Origin: an actinobacterium SCGC AAA278-O22
GTDB lineage: Bacteria; Actinomycetota; Actinomycetes; Nanopelagicales; Nanopelagicaceae
Direction: 5' to 3'
DNA length: 64,000 nucleotides
Assembly: GCA_000372185.1 (NCBI GenBank)
Contig: AQUA01000003.1
Span: 1-64,000, forward strand
Translations under genes and position numbers: made by a program
Part shown: positions 18,133 through 31,769 of the stretch, piece after piece
Position numbering within the stretch: the first letter of the stretch is position 1
Layout: each line of letters opens with the position of its first letter
The notes under the pieces: generated by a model
Told to the model about the DNA's origin: nothing
The model's database searches: none
What the model saw: the letters and a program-made list of their open reading frames with translations, nothing else

Positions 18133-19511
18133 CGAACTTCCGCAACCAAATCTGCGCCCATGGAGTCAATCACCACAGCATCAATATATTGGCCAACTTC
18201 AAAACTAGTGCCAATAAATGAGGTGGTTCCATCAACTTCTGGTCCTTGATGGGCAGCGCGGCCCTCTTGTAGCTCGGCATCTTCAATGAGAACTCGAACG
18301 CTTTCACCGATACGAGCTTGTGCGCGAAGTGAGACCATCTCATCCGCAAGTGAGGATAGAGTTTCAACTCTCTCGCGAATGACTTCCTCTTCAACTTTAT
18401 CGGAAAGATCGAGCGCTTCGGTATTGTCTTCGTCGGAATAGCCAAAGATTCCCACCGCATCCAGCTTTGCTGCAGTGATGAACTCTGCCAACTCGTTGTA
18501 ATCGCCTTCTGTTTCGCCAGGAAAGCCGACAATAAAGTTGGAGCGGATTCCTGCTTCAGGCGAGAGAGCGCGTATTTGAGTAATGAGGTGTAGGAATTTT
18601 TCAGAATCTCCGAAGCGTCGCATGCGACGCAATACGGTAGGGCTTGTATGTTGGAATGATAGATCGAAGTATGGTGCAACTTTTTCAGTCTCAATCATCG
18701 CTTGAAGCAGTGATGGGCGCATTTCTGCTGGTTGCAGATAAGAAAGTCGTACTCGTTCGACTCCTTCTATCTCTGCAAATTCATGAAGTATCTTCTCCAT
18801 AAGCTTGAGGTCGCCTAAATCTTTTCCGTACGAGGTCGTGTTTTCGCTGACAAGAAATAGTTCGCTCACACCATTCTGAGCAAGCCATTTCGCCTCTTGT
18901 AATATTTCGGTCGGCCGGCGAGAGATGAATGATCCGCGAAAATATGGAATCGCACAGAAAGAACAGCGACGATCACACCCTGAAGCAATTTTGAGTGGAG
19001 CCCAGGGCGCTGATCCAAGGCGCTTACGAAAGAGTGAACCACCAGCGCCAACAGAGGATGCATAACTTTCATCCCGCATAGCTGCACGCTCGACAGGAGC
19101 TAGCGGAAGCAAGGCACGACGATCTCGTGGCACATGCGCTGTGTGTGAGTTTCCGCTGACAATGGATTGCAATCGCGCAGAAATATCTTGGTAATCATCA
19201 AATCCAAGGATTGCATCAGCCTCGGGAAGCGCTTCAGCAAGCTCTTTTCCGTAGCGCTCAGCCATGCATCCCACTGCAACTACCGCTCTCGTTGTTCCGT
19301 GACCTTTGAGCGAATTTGCTTCGAGGAGCGCATCAACAGAATCTCTTTTCGCTGATTCTATAAAACCACAAGTATTTACCACTGCTACTTCAGCAGATTC
19401 GACATCTTCTACCAGTGTCCAACCGTCAGCTGCTAATCGACCTGCTAGCTCTTCGGAATCAACTTCATTGCGTGCGCACCCCATTGTGACAATAGCAACG
19501 GTGCGAGACAT
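18129..19511 (-). CDS. rimO: Ribosomal protein S12 methylthiotransferase
   Basis: [40 protein letters not shown] radical-SAM CxxxCxxC; C-terminal TRAM domain. Confidence 0.93.
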   Translation of the reverse strand: MSRTVAIVTMGCARNEVDSEELAGRLAADGWTLVEDVESAEVAVVNTCGFIESAKRDSVDALLEANSLKGHGTTRAVVAVGCMAERYGKELAEALPEADAILGFDDYQDISARLQSIVSGNSHTAHVPRDRRALLPLAPVERAAMRDESYASSVGAGGSLFRKRLGSAPWAPLKIASGCDRRCSFCAIPYFRGSFISRRPTEILQEAKWLAQNGVSELFLVSENTTSYGKDLGDLKLMEKILHEFAEIEGVERVRLSYLQPAEMRPSLLQAMIETEKVAPYFDLSFQHTSPTVLRRMRRFGDSEKFLHLITQIRALSPEAGIRSNFIVGFPGETEGDYNELAEFITAAKLDAVGIFGYSDEDNTEALDLSDKVEEEVIRERVETLSSLADEMVSLRAQARIGESVRVLIEDAELQEGRAAHQGPEVDGTTSFIGTSFEVGQYIDAVVIDSMGADLVAEVR

Positions 19512-19521
19512 AAGGGTGATG

Positions 19522-20253
19522 CTATCGGAAGGTGCGTCGAACCTCTTCATTTTGACCGCCCAATGGAGGCAATTGCTTTCCATTGAGAGTCAGATCAAGT
19601 CCTGCTGGATTGCTTAAGTAAATACTAATTGCGGTATTGCCCTGAAAAGACTTTGAGTCTCCCTGAAAGAATGAACCTTTAGATACATGCTTGCCATCTA
19701 CGACAATATCAATATAGGAATTGCCTCGCGTTGCCGCGATAGTGAGAATGATGGGTCCGCTCTGTGGGGTTATTGATGGCGATACTTGCGCTGCAGGTGC
19801 TTGCGAAGTTTCCGGCGTTGGATTTGCACTTGCTGCCACAGTTGGCTGAGTATTCACCGGTGTATCAGAGCTTTGATTTGAGATCACAATCTGAACAAAA
19901 CCTATTACTACAAGAACAGCTATAGAAATTATTGCTGGCACTTTCCACGACAAAGTCTTTTCTTCGCGCGGTACCTGCATCACATTATTTTCAACGAGGA
20001 GATCTTGTACGGCGCGATGTTCGGTTGAATGTTCTTCGTTGTAGAGATCTAGAAATACCTGTGGATTTATTCCAACTCGCGCTGCAATATTGCGAAGGTG
20101 TCCTCGGGCATATGTATCGCCACCGCAGTGAGTAAAATTATTATTTTCCATCTCTGTCAAAAGACCGATACGAATACTGGTTGAATCAGAGAGCGACTCA
20201 AGACTTATGCGAGCAGCTTCGCGAGCATCGCGAATTGTGCTTCCAAGAGTCAT
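19522..20253 (-). CDS. RodZ-like HTH protein with TM segment and DUF4115
   Basis: N-terminal HTH ([36 protein letters not shown]), a TM segment and a C-terminal DUF4115-like domain. Confidence 0.8.
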   Translation of the reverse strand: MTLGSTIRDAREAARISLESLSDSTSIRIGLLTEMENNNFTHCGGDTYARGHLRNIAARVGINPQVFLDLYNEEHSTEHRAVQDLLVENNVMQVPREEKTLSWKVPAIISIAVLVVIGFVQIVISNQSSDTPVNTQPTVAASANPTPETSQAPAAQVSPSITPQSGPIILTIAATRGNSYIDIVVDGKHVSKGSFFQGDSKSFQGNTAISIYLSNPAGLDLTLNGKQLPPLGGQNEEVRRTFR

Positions 20254-20379
20254 TATCTGCCGCCTTGCTATGGGGAACTACCTGAGGCTAATTCTAACTT
20301 TAGACTGATGGGTGGTTAATAGGAAGTGTCCCCTATTCGGTTAAATCACCCCTAAATTGCACCCAACAGAAGATGAAAT

Positions 20380-22701
20380 TTAGTAATCGCGAAGGGTTGC
20401 AAGGACGGAATCGAGTTCATCAGGTTTAACCATGACAGTGCGAGCCTTGGAACCCTCTGATGGTCCAACGATTCCTCGAGACTCCATCAAATCCATCAAC
20501 CGTCCAGCTTTAGCGAATCCAACGCGCAGTTTGCGCTGCAACATTGATGTAGATCCAAATTGTGTTCCAACAACAAGCTCGACTGCCTGAATAAGAATTT
20601 CAAGATCATCGCCAATCTCTTTATCAATATTTTTATTTGCTTGTGCAACTTGAGTGACATCATCTCGATAACGAGGTGACAGTTGCTTCTTGACATGGCT
20701 CGTCACAGCTTCAATTTCACGTTCTGATACATATGCGCCCTGAATACGTATAGCTCGGCTAGCTCCCATAGGAATAAAGAGGCCATCTCCTTGACCAATA
20801 AGTTTTTCAGCACCGGGGCTATCGAGAATAACTCGAGAATCTGCAAGTGATGAAGTGGCAAAGGATAGACGCGATGGAACATTTGCCTTGATGAGCCCAG
20901 TCACAACATCGACTGATGGGCGTTGAGTAGCAAGCACAAGGTGAATACCTGCAGAACGTGCAAGTTGAGTAATTCGAACAACAGACTCTTCAACTTCGCG
21001 AGCTGCAACCATCATCAGATCTGCAAGTTCGTCGATGATGACGAGAAGATATGGGTATGGCTCGACAATGCGATCCGATCCCGGAGGTGCAACAACTTTT
21101 CCTGCACGAACAGCCTTATTGAAATCATCGATATGTCTAAAACCGAAGGTTGCCAAATCTTCGTACCGTAGGTCCATCTCGCGTACTACCCACGTCAGCG
21201 CATCAGCTGCTTTCTTTGGATTGGTAATAATCGGTGTTATCAGATGTGGAATACCTTCATACGCGGTGAGTTCAACGCGCTTTGGGTCAATCAAAATAAG
21301 GCGAACATCATCAGGGGTAGCTCGCATCAGAATTGAAGTAATCATCGCGTTGATCATGGACGATTTACCCGCACCTGTAGCACCTGCTACGAGAAGGTGT
21401 GGCATCTTTGCAAGATTGGCGCAGACAAAATTACCTTCAACATCTTTACCGAGCGCAACAAGCATGGGGTGATGGTCTTGTCCAGCCACGCTTGAGCGCA
21501 TCACATCGCCGAGCGCAACAATCTCACGGTCAGCATTAGGGATTTCTATTCCTACTGCAGACTTTCCAGGAATGGGAGACAAGATCCGAACTTCACTGCT
21601 TGCTACTGCGTAAGAGATATTTTTTGAGAGCGCAGTGATGCGTTCGACCTTTACTGCATTTCCAAGCTCAACTTCGTAACGTGTCACAGTTGGCCCACGC
21701 ATAAAGCCAGTCACTTGAGCGTCGATATCAAATTGTTTAAAGACCTCTGTCAGCGAGGCAACTACAGTCTCATTTACTTTACTCTTCGCCTTGGCTGCAG
21801 GTCCCAATTTCAGTAGATCTTGAGATGGGAGTTCGTACTTCACATCACTGGTGAGCAGGAGTTGTTCAGGACGTCTATCTGATTTTGGAGCTTCCTTAAG
21901 CTGTGCCTCAAGTGGGATACGAGGGATTTCTACAGTGAACTCTTCATCAAACTCTTCTTCATCAATGTCATCTGGTTCTTGATTCCAAGCAACGACTGGT
22001 GATTCAAATGGCGGGGTATCTGAAATTTCAAACTCATTTTCTCGACGTTGTGGCCGCTTGGACCACAGCCAGATTGCTATGACCTTGATGCGGATTCCTA
22101 CTTTAGAGAGCGGAGTCGCTGTAATAATAAGAATTCCGAAGAAAAAAATGGCGAATAAGAGCGGGTATGCAAGAAGTGAGGTCATCAGCGCAACAAGTGG
22201 TTTTGCTACCCAGTAACCGAGTTGACCTCCCCCATCACGAATGGCGGTAGCTCCTGTTGGGTTGATGGCTCCCAGTGATCCATTGAGAAGATGAGCCAAT
22301 CCAGTTGCGCTAATTAAGATGGTCAGCGTTCCAACTGTGATTCTACTTGTCGTTTTCTTATCATCTGGTTTTCTAAAGAGTCGAATTGCAAAGTAGAGCA
22401 GAACGAGAGGGGCGAAAATTCCAACACGTCCAAATGCGCCGAAGAAGAGAGAGTAGAGATTGCGCCCCACATAGTTATCGGCTCTAAACCATGTTCCTGC
22501 AAATGCTGAAAGAGAGAGAAGAAGTACAAGTAGAGCGGCGCCATCTCTGTGGTGTTCTGGGTCGAGATCACGAGCCCCGCGAGCTATAAAACGGATGGAT
22601 GAGCCGAAAGATTTTGCGAGCAGGCGCCAGAAAGTAGAGAGGGCAGATCCAATTAATCTAAGAAAAGATTTCTTCGATGTGCGTTTCTTCTTGGTAGCCA
22701 C
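20380..22701 (-). CDS. ftsK: DNA translocase FtsK (probable GTG start)
   Basis: 4 N-terminal TM segments, HLLVAGATGAGKSSMINAM, LILIDPKRVELTAYEGIPHL, gamma domain. The longer ORF overlaps rnj. Confidence 0.96.
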   Translation of the reverse strand: MATKKKRTSKKSFLRLIGSALSTFWRLLAKSFGSSIRFIARGARDLDPEHHRDGAALLVLLLSLSAFAGTWFRADNYVGRNLYSLFFGAFGRVGIFAPLVLLYFAIRLFRKPDDKKTTSRITVGTLTILISATGLAHLLNGSLGAINPTGATAIRDGGGQLGYWVAKPLVALMTSLLAYPLLFAIFFFGILIITATPLSKVGIRIKVIAIWLWSKRPQRRENEFEISDTPPFESPVVAWNQEPDDIDEEEFDEEFTVEIPRIPLEAQLKEAPKSDRRPEQLLLTSDVKYELPSQDLLKLGPAAKAKSKVNETVVASLTEVFKQFDIDAQVTGFMRGPTVTRYEVELGNAVKVERITALSKNISYAVASSEVRILSPIPGKSAVGIEIPNADREIVALGDVMRSSVAGQDHHPMLVALGKDVEGNFVCANLAKMPHLLVAGATGAGKSSMINAMITSILMRATPDDVRLILIDPKRVELTAYEGIPHLITPIITNPKKAADALTWVVREMDLRYEDLATFGFRHIDDFNKAVRAGKVVAPPGSDRIVEPYPYLLVIIDELADLMMVAAREVEESVVRITQLARSAGIHLVLATQRPSVDVVTGLIKANVPSRLSFATSSLADSRVILDSPGAEKLIGQGDGLFIPMGASRAIRIQGAYVSEREIEAVTSHVKKQLSPRYRDDVTQVAQANKNIDKEIGDDLEILIQAVELVVGTQFGSTSMLQRKLRVGFAKAGRLMDLMESRGIVGPSEGSKARTVMVKPDELDSVLATLRDY

Positions 22702-22751
22702 ACCTTCAATCTTAGGTGGAGGGTATTTTGCTCGTGCGTAGGCGCGCCGAC

Positions 22752-24437
22752 TTAGACCTCGACGACAACCGGAACAATCATCGGACGACGACGATGCTTT
22801 TGGCCGACCCATCCCCCGATAGTTCTGCGCACTACTTGTGAAAGTTGATGAGTTCCATTGACACCTTCTGCAACAGCGGCAGTGAGAGCTTTTTCGATTT
22901 GGCCACGGACTTCGTCAAAGAGCGCTTCATCCTCATTAAATCCACGCGCATGAATATCGGGGCCGGCAACAATCTTTCCAGTTTGAGATTCAATAACCAC
23001 AATCACTGAGATAAAGCCTTCTTCACCAAGAATGCGACGATCTTTAAGAGAAGATTCAGTGATATCGCCAATGCTTTGTCCATCTACATACACAAATCCA
23101 CATGGAACCGATCCCACGACCTCTGCTTCGTGGTTGATGAGATCTACAACAATTCCGTTTTCAATAATAAATGCATTGTCACGCGGCACACCGGCTTGAA
23201 TCGCAATCTCTGCATTTGCCTTGAGGTGTCGCCATTCACCATGCACCGGCATTACATATTTCGGCTTCACAATGTTGTAGCAATAGAGAAGTTCTCCGGC
23301 CGCCGCATGCCCCGAAACGTGCACCATGGCATTTGCTTTGTGAACTACTTTGGCTCCGTATCGTGTGAGTTCATTGATGACTCGAAATACTGAATTTTCA
23401 TTTCCTGGGATAAGTGATGACGCCAAGATGACTGTATCGCCATCACCTACTCGAATTTGGTGGTCGCCGTTAGCCATTCGCGAAAGTGCCGCCATAGGTT
23501 CTCCTTGTGAACCTGTGCAGATAAGTACAACGCGATCATCGTAATTATCGAGTTCGCGTGCATCAAAGAGGATGCCGGCTGGCACTTGGAGATACCCCAT
23601 ATCCACGGCAATCTTCATATTGCGAACCATCGAACGCCCGATAAATGCAACTTTGCGATTGTGTAGCGCTGCAGTATCAATCACTTGCTGAACGCGGTGA
23701 ACATGTGATGAAAAAGAGGCGACGATGACACGGCGCTTCGTGGATGCAATAACGCGATTGAGCGCAGGCATGATTTCGCGTTCTGCAGGAGTGAATCCAG
23801 GAACATCGGCATTGGTGGAGTCAACAAGGAATAAATCAACGCCTTCTTCTCCCAATCGTGCAAAGGTTCGCAGATCTGTGATACGTCCATCGAGTGGAAG
23901 CTGATCCATCTTGAAGTCACCAGTGTGAAGAACTGTTCCTGCTTGTGTATGAATCGCAACTGCTAGCGCATCTGGGATTGAGTGATTGACTGCCACAAAT
24001 TCGAGTTCGAAGGGACCTACATCTTCACGGTTACCTTCACGGACTTCGTGAGTGAGCGGTGAAATGCGGTGCTCTCTACATTTAGCTGCAATCAGCGCGA
24101 TGGTGAGCGGTGAACCGTAGACAGGAATATCTCCGCGTTCGCGTAAGAGGTATGGAACTGCGCCGATATGATCTTCATGGCCATGTGTGAGAAATAATCC
24201 AACGACATCGCTCAGGCGATCACGAATATAACTAAAGTCAGGAAGAATCAGATCGATTCCTGGTTGATTATCCTCTGGAAATAAAACTCCACAATCAACG
24301 ATAAGTAGCTTTCCATTGGTCTCGTAGACAGTCATATTACGACCAATCTCAGAGATGCCACCTAGAGCAACTATGCGAAGTCCGCCATCTACAAGCTTGG
24401 AAGGTGTGCCGAGATTCGGGTGGGGATGTTGAGTCAT
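22752..24437 (-). CDS. rnj: Ribonuclease J
   Basis: LTHGHEDHIGAVPYLL, GSQGEPMAALSRMA, HVSGHAAAGEL. Confidence 0.96.
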   Translation of the reverse strand: MTQHPHPNLGTPSKLVDGGLRIVALGGISEIGRNMTVYETNGKLLIVDCGVLFPEDNQPGIDLILPDFSYIRDRLSDVVGLFLTHGHEDHIGAVPYLLRERGDIPVYGSPLTIALIAAKCREHRISPLTHEVREGNREDVGPFELEFVAVNHSIPDALAVAIHTQAGTVLHTGDFKMDQLPLDGRITDLRTFARLGEEGVDLFLVDSTNADVPGFTPAEREIMPALNRVIASTKRRVIVASFSSHVHRVQQVIDTAALHNRKVAFIGRSMVRNMKIAVDMGYLQVPAGILFDARELDNYDDRVVLICTGSQGEPMAALSRMANGDHQIRVGDGDTVILASSLIPGNENSVFRVINELTRYGAKVVHKANAMVHVSGHAAAGELLYCYNIVKPKYVMPVHGEWRHLKANAEIAIQAGVPRDNAFIIENGIVVDLINHEAEVVGSVPCGFVYVDGQSIGDITESSLKDRRILGEEGFISVIVVIESQTGKIVAGPDIHARGFNEDEALFDEVRGQIEKALTAAVAEGVNGTHQLSQVVRRTIGGWVGQKHRRRPMIVPVVVEV

Positions 24438-24440
24438 ACG

Positions 24441-25337
24441 TTAATTCTTTAGTGTGACGCCGCCAGCAATCAGATCTTTTCGAAGTTGTTCGATCTGCGC
24501 TTCAGTTGCATCAACGAGTGGCAGCCGTGTTGTTCCTCCGGGAAGTCCCATAAGAGACATCGCTGCCTTGGTCAAAATTGCACCTTGTGTGCGGAATGTG
24601 CCGGTAAATACTGGCAAAAGTTGCTGATGAATATCAAGGGCTTTAGCTGCATTTCCAGCAAACCACGCATCGAGCATTGCTTTGAGTTGAAGACCAACTG
24701 TATGTCCGCAGACTGAAACAAATCCCACTGCGCCGACAGAGAGGAAAGGCAGGTTAAGAATGTCATCACCTGAATACACCGGGATATTGCAACGCTTAAT
24801 TACCCATGAAGTTGCGGCAATATTTCCTTTTGCATCCTTGAGCGCAACAATATTGTCGACTGACTCAAAGAGCTTAACGATGGTGTCAGATTCAATTTCC
24901 ACACCAGTGCGACCTGGAATGTCATACATCATGATGGGTAGATCTGTAGCTGCAGCTACTGCGCGGAAATGCGCCTCAATACCTGCTTGTGGAGGTTTGT
25001 TGTAATACGGAGTAACAACGAGTAATCCATCTGCTCCCGCATCTTGTGAACGTTTCGCTTGTTCGACTGTGTAAGAAGTTTCGTTGTCACCAGCACCTGA
25101 AAGAACTTGAATCTTGGAGCCCACAACCTTCTTTACAACTTTGATGATCTCAAGTTTTTCAGAAGATTTAGTCGTAGGCGCTTCGCCTGTAGTACCGTTG
25201 ACGGCGATACCATCGTGGCCAGTATCAACGAGATGTTGTGCAAGTTTTTCTACGCCAGCCCAGTCGATAGACCCATCCTTATTGAAAGGAGTCACCATTG
25301 CGGTGAGAAGTCGACCGAAAGGCGCCTGCGTACTCAT
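24441..25337 (-). CDS. dapA: 4-hydroxy-tetrahydrodipicolinate synthase
   Basis: AVNGTTGEAPTT, VVTPYYNKPPQAGI, MYDIPGRTGVEI. Confidence 0.97.
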   Translation of the reverse strand: MSTQAPFGRLLTAMVTPFNKDGSIDWAGVEKLAQHLVDTGHDGIAVNGTTGEAPTTKSSEKLEIIKVVKKVVGSKIQVLSGAGDNETSYTVEQAKRSQDAGADGLLVVTPYYNKPPQAGIEAHFRAVAAATDLPIMMYDIPGRTGVEIESDTIVKLFESVDNIVALKDAKGNIAATSWVIKRCNIPVYSGDDILNLPFLSVGAVGFVSVCGHTVGLQLKAMLDAWFAGNAAKALDIHQQLLPVFTGTFRTQGAILTKAAMSLMGLPGGTTRLPLVDATEAQIEQLRKDLIAGGVTLKN

Positions 25338-25353
25338 TTGGGCATCTTATCGC

Positions 25354-26073
25354 TTAAGGCGCGATACGACCAGATTTTTCAAATGCTCCGTATGTAAGAG
25401 GCATCAATTTTGCGAATTCGGCTTCCATTTTTTCAGCGACCATCTCAATTTCACGTTGCGGGTAGCTAGGAAAATGTGAACCTTCGCGAGCTGTGCGAAG
25501 CGATAAGAAGTTCATGAGTGCGCGTGCATTCATGGTGACATACATAGATGAGTATGTTGCAACAGGGAGAACTACGCGCGCGACTTCTCGGGCAACTCCT
25601 GCTTCCAGCATTTTTTGATATGAGTCATAAGCGACGAGATATGCCTCTTTCATCGCTTTGACAGAAATTTCGTATTGCTCTGCCGTTCCATCTTCAAATG
25701 TGTAGGCGCCTGTCTTGCCCACTTGTACCAACTTACGTTCTTTAGATGGAATGTAGAAAACTGGCTTGAGTTCGCGATAACGCCCTGATTCTTCATTGTA
25801 GGAAGCGATGCGATGGCGCATAAATTCACGAAATACAAAGATGGGAGCTGAGACAAAGAAAGTCATCGAAGTGTGCTCGAAGGGTGAACCGTGGCGTTCT
25901 CGTGCGAGGTAATTGATCAAACCTGCCGAACGAGCTGGATCTTCTCCGATTTCATCCATGGATTGTTCGCCGGCTGTTGATACACGGGCTGCCCAAATCA
26001 CATCAGCATCGCTGGCGCTTGCCTTGATGAGTTCGACAGAAACATCGTCTCTAAAAATTACGGTCTCAGACAT
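25354..26073 (-). CDS. thyX: FAD-dependent thymidylate synthase
   Basis: EFMRHRIASYNEESGRYREL (RHR/ThyX motif). Confidence 0.97.
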   Translation of the reverse strand: MSETVIFRDDVSVELIKASASDADVIWAARVSTAGEQSMDEIGEDPARSAGLINYLARERHGSPFEHTSMTFFVSAPIFVFREFMRHRIASYNEESGRYRELKPVFYIPSKERKLVQVGKTGAYTFEDGTAEQYEISVKAMKEAYLVAYDSYQKMLEAGVAREVARVVLPVATYSSMYVTMNARALMNFLSLRTAREGSHFPSYPQREIEMVAEKMEAEFAKLMPLTYGAFEKSGRIAP

Positions 26074-26133
26074 GAGCGCACCTTATCTTTCTACCCCCCT
26101 TCACCCTTTGGATATCTAGGGCACAATTACCGC

Positions 26134-26802
26134 GTGTCCAGAGTGAACCGCGCCACCGCAACGCAAAGTCTGAGTGTCTCATTCACAGTTGGCCTCTACG
26201 GCACTGCTTTTGGGGCAGCATCTATCGCAGCCGGTTTTTCCATTTTTCAAACATGCTTACTCTCACTTCTGACTTTTTCGGGTGCATCACAATTTGCAAT
26301 CGTGGGAGTCATGGGTGCAGGTGGAAGTGCGCTCTCTGGTATCGCAACTGCTTCACTACTTGGTATTCGTAATGGTCTTTATGGCCTTCGAATGGCACCG
26401 ATTCTTAAGGTACGTGGATTAAAAAGAGTAATTGCTGCACAGATAACAATTGACGAATCAACTGGCGTTGCAATTGGTCAAGAAGATCGCGGAATTGTTG
26501 CGATGAGACATGGATTCTGGTTGACAGGGTTTGGCGTCTATATTTTCTGGAACTTCTTCACATTGCTCGGAGCACTTGGTGCACAAGCCATGGGTAATCC
26601 ATCTGCATGGGGACTTGATGCAGCCGTTCCTGCAGCTTTCCTTGGCCTGGTGTGGCCTAGGCTTATCGGAAAATTTGAACGCATACTCGCAGCATCTTCT
26701 GTCCTCTTGGCGATTGCTTTGAGTCCCATTATTTCTGCGGGTTTACCGATTATTGCAACTGCTCTTCTGGCAGCTGCATTTGGTTGGAAGGAACGCGTAT
26801 GA
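26134..26802 (+). CDS. azlC: AzlC family branched-chain amino acid exporter subunit
   Basis: FGAASIAAGFSIFQTCLLSLLTFSGASQFAIVG, GIRNGLYGLRMAPIL. Confidence 0.9.
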   Translation: MSRVNRATATQSLSVSFTVGLYGTAFGAASIAAGFSIFQTCLLSLLTFSGASQFAIVGVMGAGGSALSGIATASLLGIRNGLYGLRMAPILKVRGLKRVIAAQITIDESTGVAIGQEDRGIVAMRHGFWLTGFGVYIFWNFFTLLGALGAQAMGNPSAWGLDAAVPAAFLGLVWPRLIGKFERILAASSVLLAIALSPIISAGLPIIATALLAAAFGWKERV

Positions 26803-27104
26803 ACGGACTTTGGCTAGGAGTGCTTGGTACTTCACTCATTGCATTTTTTCTTAAATTTTCTGGACATTCAATCCCGGAGAAGTACGTGACAAACCCGCGC
26901 GCCTTACGTATCAACACCTTGATTCCAATCGCGCTATTAAGCGCCCTTGTCGGCGTACAGACTCTTACCGAAAAGGGAAAGTGGGTCATCGATCAAAGAC
27001 TAGCTGGAGTGGCAGTAGCGCTGATTGCGCTCAGCGTAAAGGCTCCGTACTTTGTCGTGGTGATATCTGCCGCAGTTACATCGGCAGTGCTATACCGAAT
27101 GTAG
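26799..27104 (+). CDS. azlD: AzlD family transport protein
   Basis: Small multi-TM protein overlapping the azlC stop (ATGA). Confidence 0.87.
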   Translation: MNGLWLGVLGTSLIAFFLKFSGHSIPEKYVTNPRALRINTLIPIALLSALVGVQTLTEKGKWVIDQRLAGVAVALIALSVKAPYFVVVISAAVTSAVLYRM

Positions 27105-27362
27105 TTAGATAATTCCTAGCGAAGTTAATTTCGCCTTAAGATCATTATCTGAAGGTTCTGTTAAGTGAGTGCCATCAGAGAATACAATCACTGGAATTGA
27201 CTTAGCTCCCCCATTAATTTCCTGCACCTTCGCAGCAGCTGATTCATCTGCTTCTACATCAATGTGGTTCACCTGAATATCTAGCTCTTCAAAGAGACGC
27301 TTTGAACGGCGGCAATCTCCGCACCAATCTGCTCCGTACATTGTGATATCTGCGTGTGCCAT
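27105..27362 (-). CDS. Glutaredoxin/mycoredoxin-like protein
   Basis: MYGADWCGDCRRSKRLFEEL (CxxC thioredoxin fold), 85 aa. Confidence 0.9.
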   Translation of the reverse strand: MAHADITMYGADWCGDCRRSKRLFEELDIQVNHIDVEADESAAAKVQEINGGAKSIPVIVFSDGTHLTEPSDNDLKAKLTSLGII

Positions 27363-27364
27363 TT

Positions 27365-29379
<2,015 letters not shown>

Positions 29380-29383
29380 CTAC

Positions 29384-31585
29384 TTATTCAGCAGCTGGAG
29401 TCGATCCATCTTCGAGAACTGGTACCAATGAGAGCTTGCCCTTTGGATCAATCTCGCCGATTTCTACCTGAATCTTGTCGCCAACCTTCATGACATCTTC
29501 TAGGTTTTCAATGCGCTTTCCACCATGCATCTTGCGAATCTGAGATACGTGGAGCAAGCCATCTTTACCAGGCATCAATGAGACAAATGCGCCGAAAGTT
29601 GCAAGCTTTACAACGGTACCGAGGTAACGCTCTCCCACTTCTGGCATCTGTGGGTTAGCAATTGCATTGATCTGAGCACGAGCAGCTTCTGCTGAAGGTC
29701 CATCGGTTGCACCGATGTAGATAGTTCCGTCATCTTCAATAGAGATTTCTGCACCAGTCTCATCTTGAATCTGGTTGATGATCTTGCCCTTAGGTCCGAT
29801 TACTGCACCAATTTGATCGACAGGAATCTTTACAGAGATGATGCGAGGAGCGTATTGGCTCATCTCATCAGGTGTATCGATTGCTTCGCTCATGACATCG
29901 AGAATTGCAAGGCGCGCTTCCTTTGCCTGGTGGAGTGCACCAGCAAGAACTGATGCAGGAATTCCATCGAGCTTTGTATCGAGCTGGAGAGCTGTAACAA
30001 AGTCCTTAGTACCTGCGACCTTAAAGTCCATATCTCCAAATGCATCTTCTGCACCGAGAATATCTGTGAGAGCAACGTATTCAACTTTGCCATCCACATC
30101 ATCAGAGATCAGACCCATTGCAATACCTGCAACAGGAGCCTTGAGTGGCACGCCTGCTTGAAGCATTGAAAGTGTTGATGCACATACAGAACCCATAGAT
30201 GTTGATCCATTGGAACCAAGTGCTTCAGAGACCTGACGAATTGCGTAAGGGAACTCTTCGCGAGTTGGAAGTACTGGAATAAGCGCGCGCTCTGCAAGTG
30301 CACCGTGGCCGATTTCGCGACGCTTTGGTGTACCCACACGACCTGTTTCACCCGTTGAATATGGTGGGAAGTTGTAGTTGTGCATGTAGCGCTTTGATGT
30401 CTCAGGGCTCATGGTGTCGAGCTGCTGCTCCATCTTGAGCATATTAAGTGTTGTGATTCCGAGAATCTGAGTCTCGCCGCGTTCGAAGATTGCTGAACCG
30501 TGGACGCGAGGAATGACCTCAACTTCTGCAGAGAGCGCACGGATATCGCGGAGTCCGCGACCATCGATACGGATCTTGTCGCGCAATACGCGCTGACGAA
30601 CGAGCTTCTTGGTGACAGAACGGAATGACGCTGAAATTTCCTTCTCGCGACCTTCGAACTGAGCAGCAAGCTTCTCTTTCACTGCCTCTGAGATTTCATC
30701 AATCTTTGTTTCGCGCTCTTGCTTTCCAGCAATGGTGAGCGCTGCTGCAAGTGTGTCCTTCACTTCTGCATAGACAGCGTCATATGCATCAGCTTGATAA
30801 TCAAGGAACACTGGGAATTCTGCTGTTGGCTTTGCAGCAACTGCTGCAAGCTTTGATTGAGCCTCACAGAGCACACGAATAAATGGCTTTGCAGCGTCTA
30901 GTCCCTGCGCAACGATTTCTTCAGTTGGAGTAGGAGCTCCACCTGCAATGAGTTCGATTGTGCGAGAAGTAGCTTCTGCTTCCACCATCATGATGGCAAC
31001 ATCATCTGCTGTAACTCGACCTGCAACGACCATATCAAATACTGCATTTTCGACCTGTGAGTGGTTAGGGAATGCAACCCACTGTCCTTCGATAAGTGCA
31101 ACACGCACTCCACCGATAGGACCAGAGAATGGAAGTCCGGCAAGTTGTGTAGACATTGATGATGCATTGATAGCAATCACGTCGTACATATGATCTGGAT
31201 CGAGCGCCATAACGGTTACAACGATCTGAACTTCGTTACGGAGCCCCTTAATAAATGATGGACGCAATGGGCGGTCAATCAAACGGCAGGTAAGAATTGC
31301 CTCTTCTGATGGACGACCTTCGCGACGGAAGAATGAACCAGGGATCTTGCCAATGGCATACATCTTCTCTTCAACATCCACTGTGAGTGGGAAGAAGTCG
31401 AATTGATCCTTAGGTGTCTTTGATGCAGTTGTAGCTGAGAAAATCATTGTCTGATCATCGAGATACACAGCTGCAGCTCCTGCTGCTTGCTTTGCGAGAC
31501 GTCCTGTTTCGAACTTAATCTCGCGCTTTCCGAACTTTCCGTTATCGATAACGGCTACTGCTGACTTAACGTTTTGACCCTCCAT
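29384..31585 (-). CDS. pnp: Polyribonucleotide nucleotidyltransferase
   Basis: [26 protein letters not shown]-terminal KH and S1 domains. Confidence 0.98.
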   Translation of the reverse strand: MEGQNVKSAVAVIDNGKFGKREIKFETGRLAKQAAGAAAVYLDDQTMIFSATTASKTPKDQFDFFPLTVDVEEKMYAIGKIPGSFFRREGRPSEEAILTCRLIDRPLRPSFIKGLRNEVQIVVTVMALDPDHMYDVIAINASSMSTQLAGLPFSGPIGGVRVALIEGQWVAFPNHSQVENAVFDMVVAGRVTADDVAIMMVEAEATSRTIELIAGGAPTPTEEIVAQGLDAAKPFIRVLCEAQSKLAAVAAKPTAEFPVFLDYQADAYDAVYAEVKDTLAAALTIAGKQERETKIDEISEAVKEKLAAQFEGREKEISASFRSVTKKLVRQRVLRDKIRIDGRGLRDIRALSAEVEVIPRVHGSAIFERGETQILGITTLNMLKMEQQLDTMSPETSKRYMHNYNFPPYSTGETGRVGTPKRREIGHGALAERALIPVLPTREEFPYAIRQVSEALGSNGSTSMGSVCASTLSMLQAGVPLKAPVAGIAMGLISDDVDGKVEYVALTDILGAEDAFGDMDFKVAGTKDFVTALQLDTKLDGIPASVLAGALHQAKEARLAILDVMSEAIDTPDEMSQYAPRIISVKIPVDQIGAVIGPKGKIINQIQDETGAEISIEDDGTIYIGATDGPSAEAARAQINAIANPQMPEVGERYLGTVVKLATFGAFVSLMPGKDGLLHVSQIRKMHGGKRIENLEDVMKVGDKIQVEIGEIDPKGKLSLVPVLEDGSTPAAE

Positions 31586-31594
31586 GGGTCCTCC

Positions 31595-31669
31595 TTTGTT
31601 TCGTTTACTTCTTTTCCGAGGCGCGCATAACGCACCTTGGAGCGGTAACTACACGCGAGGCGAAACAAA
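31595..31669 (-). ncRNA. Structured 5' leader of pnp (candidate Actino-pnp-like element)
   Basis: Perfect 9-bp closing stem TTTGTTTCG (31595-31603)/CGAAACAAA (31661-31669), enclosing a hairpin at 31616-31640; directly upstream of the pnp RBS. Confidence 0.55.
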
Positions 31670-31769
31670 TGAATCTTCGATCGAAGTTCACAGTTGTAGA
31701 CGTTTAGTGAATACATCTGGAAACCACTACCGAGGACCATTGTCCCCCGGCGTGTAATTAATTACTTAT

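Noticed and set aside
22702-22812. N-terminal extension of the ftsK ORF (MGRPKASSSSDDCSGCRR...)
   Set aside because: It overlaps the rnj C-terminus; a GTG at 22701 (VATKKKRTSKK) gives a normal FtsK start.
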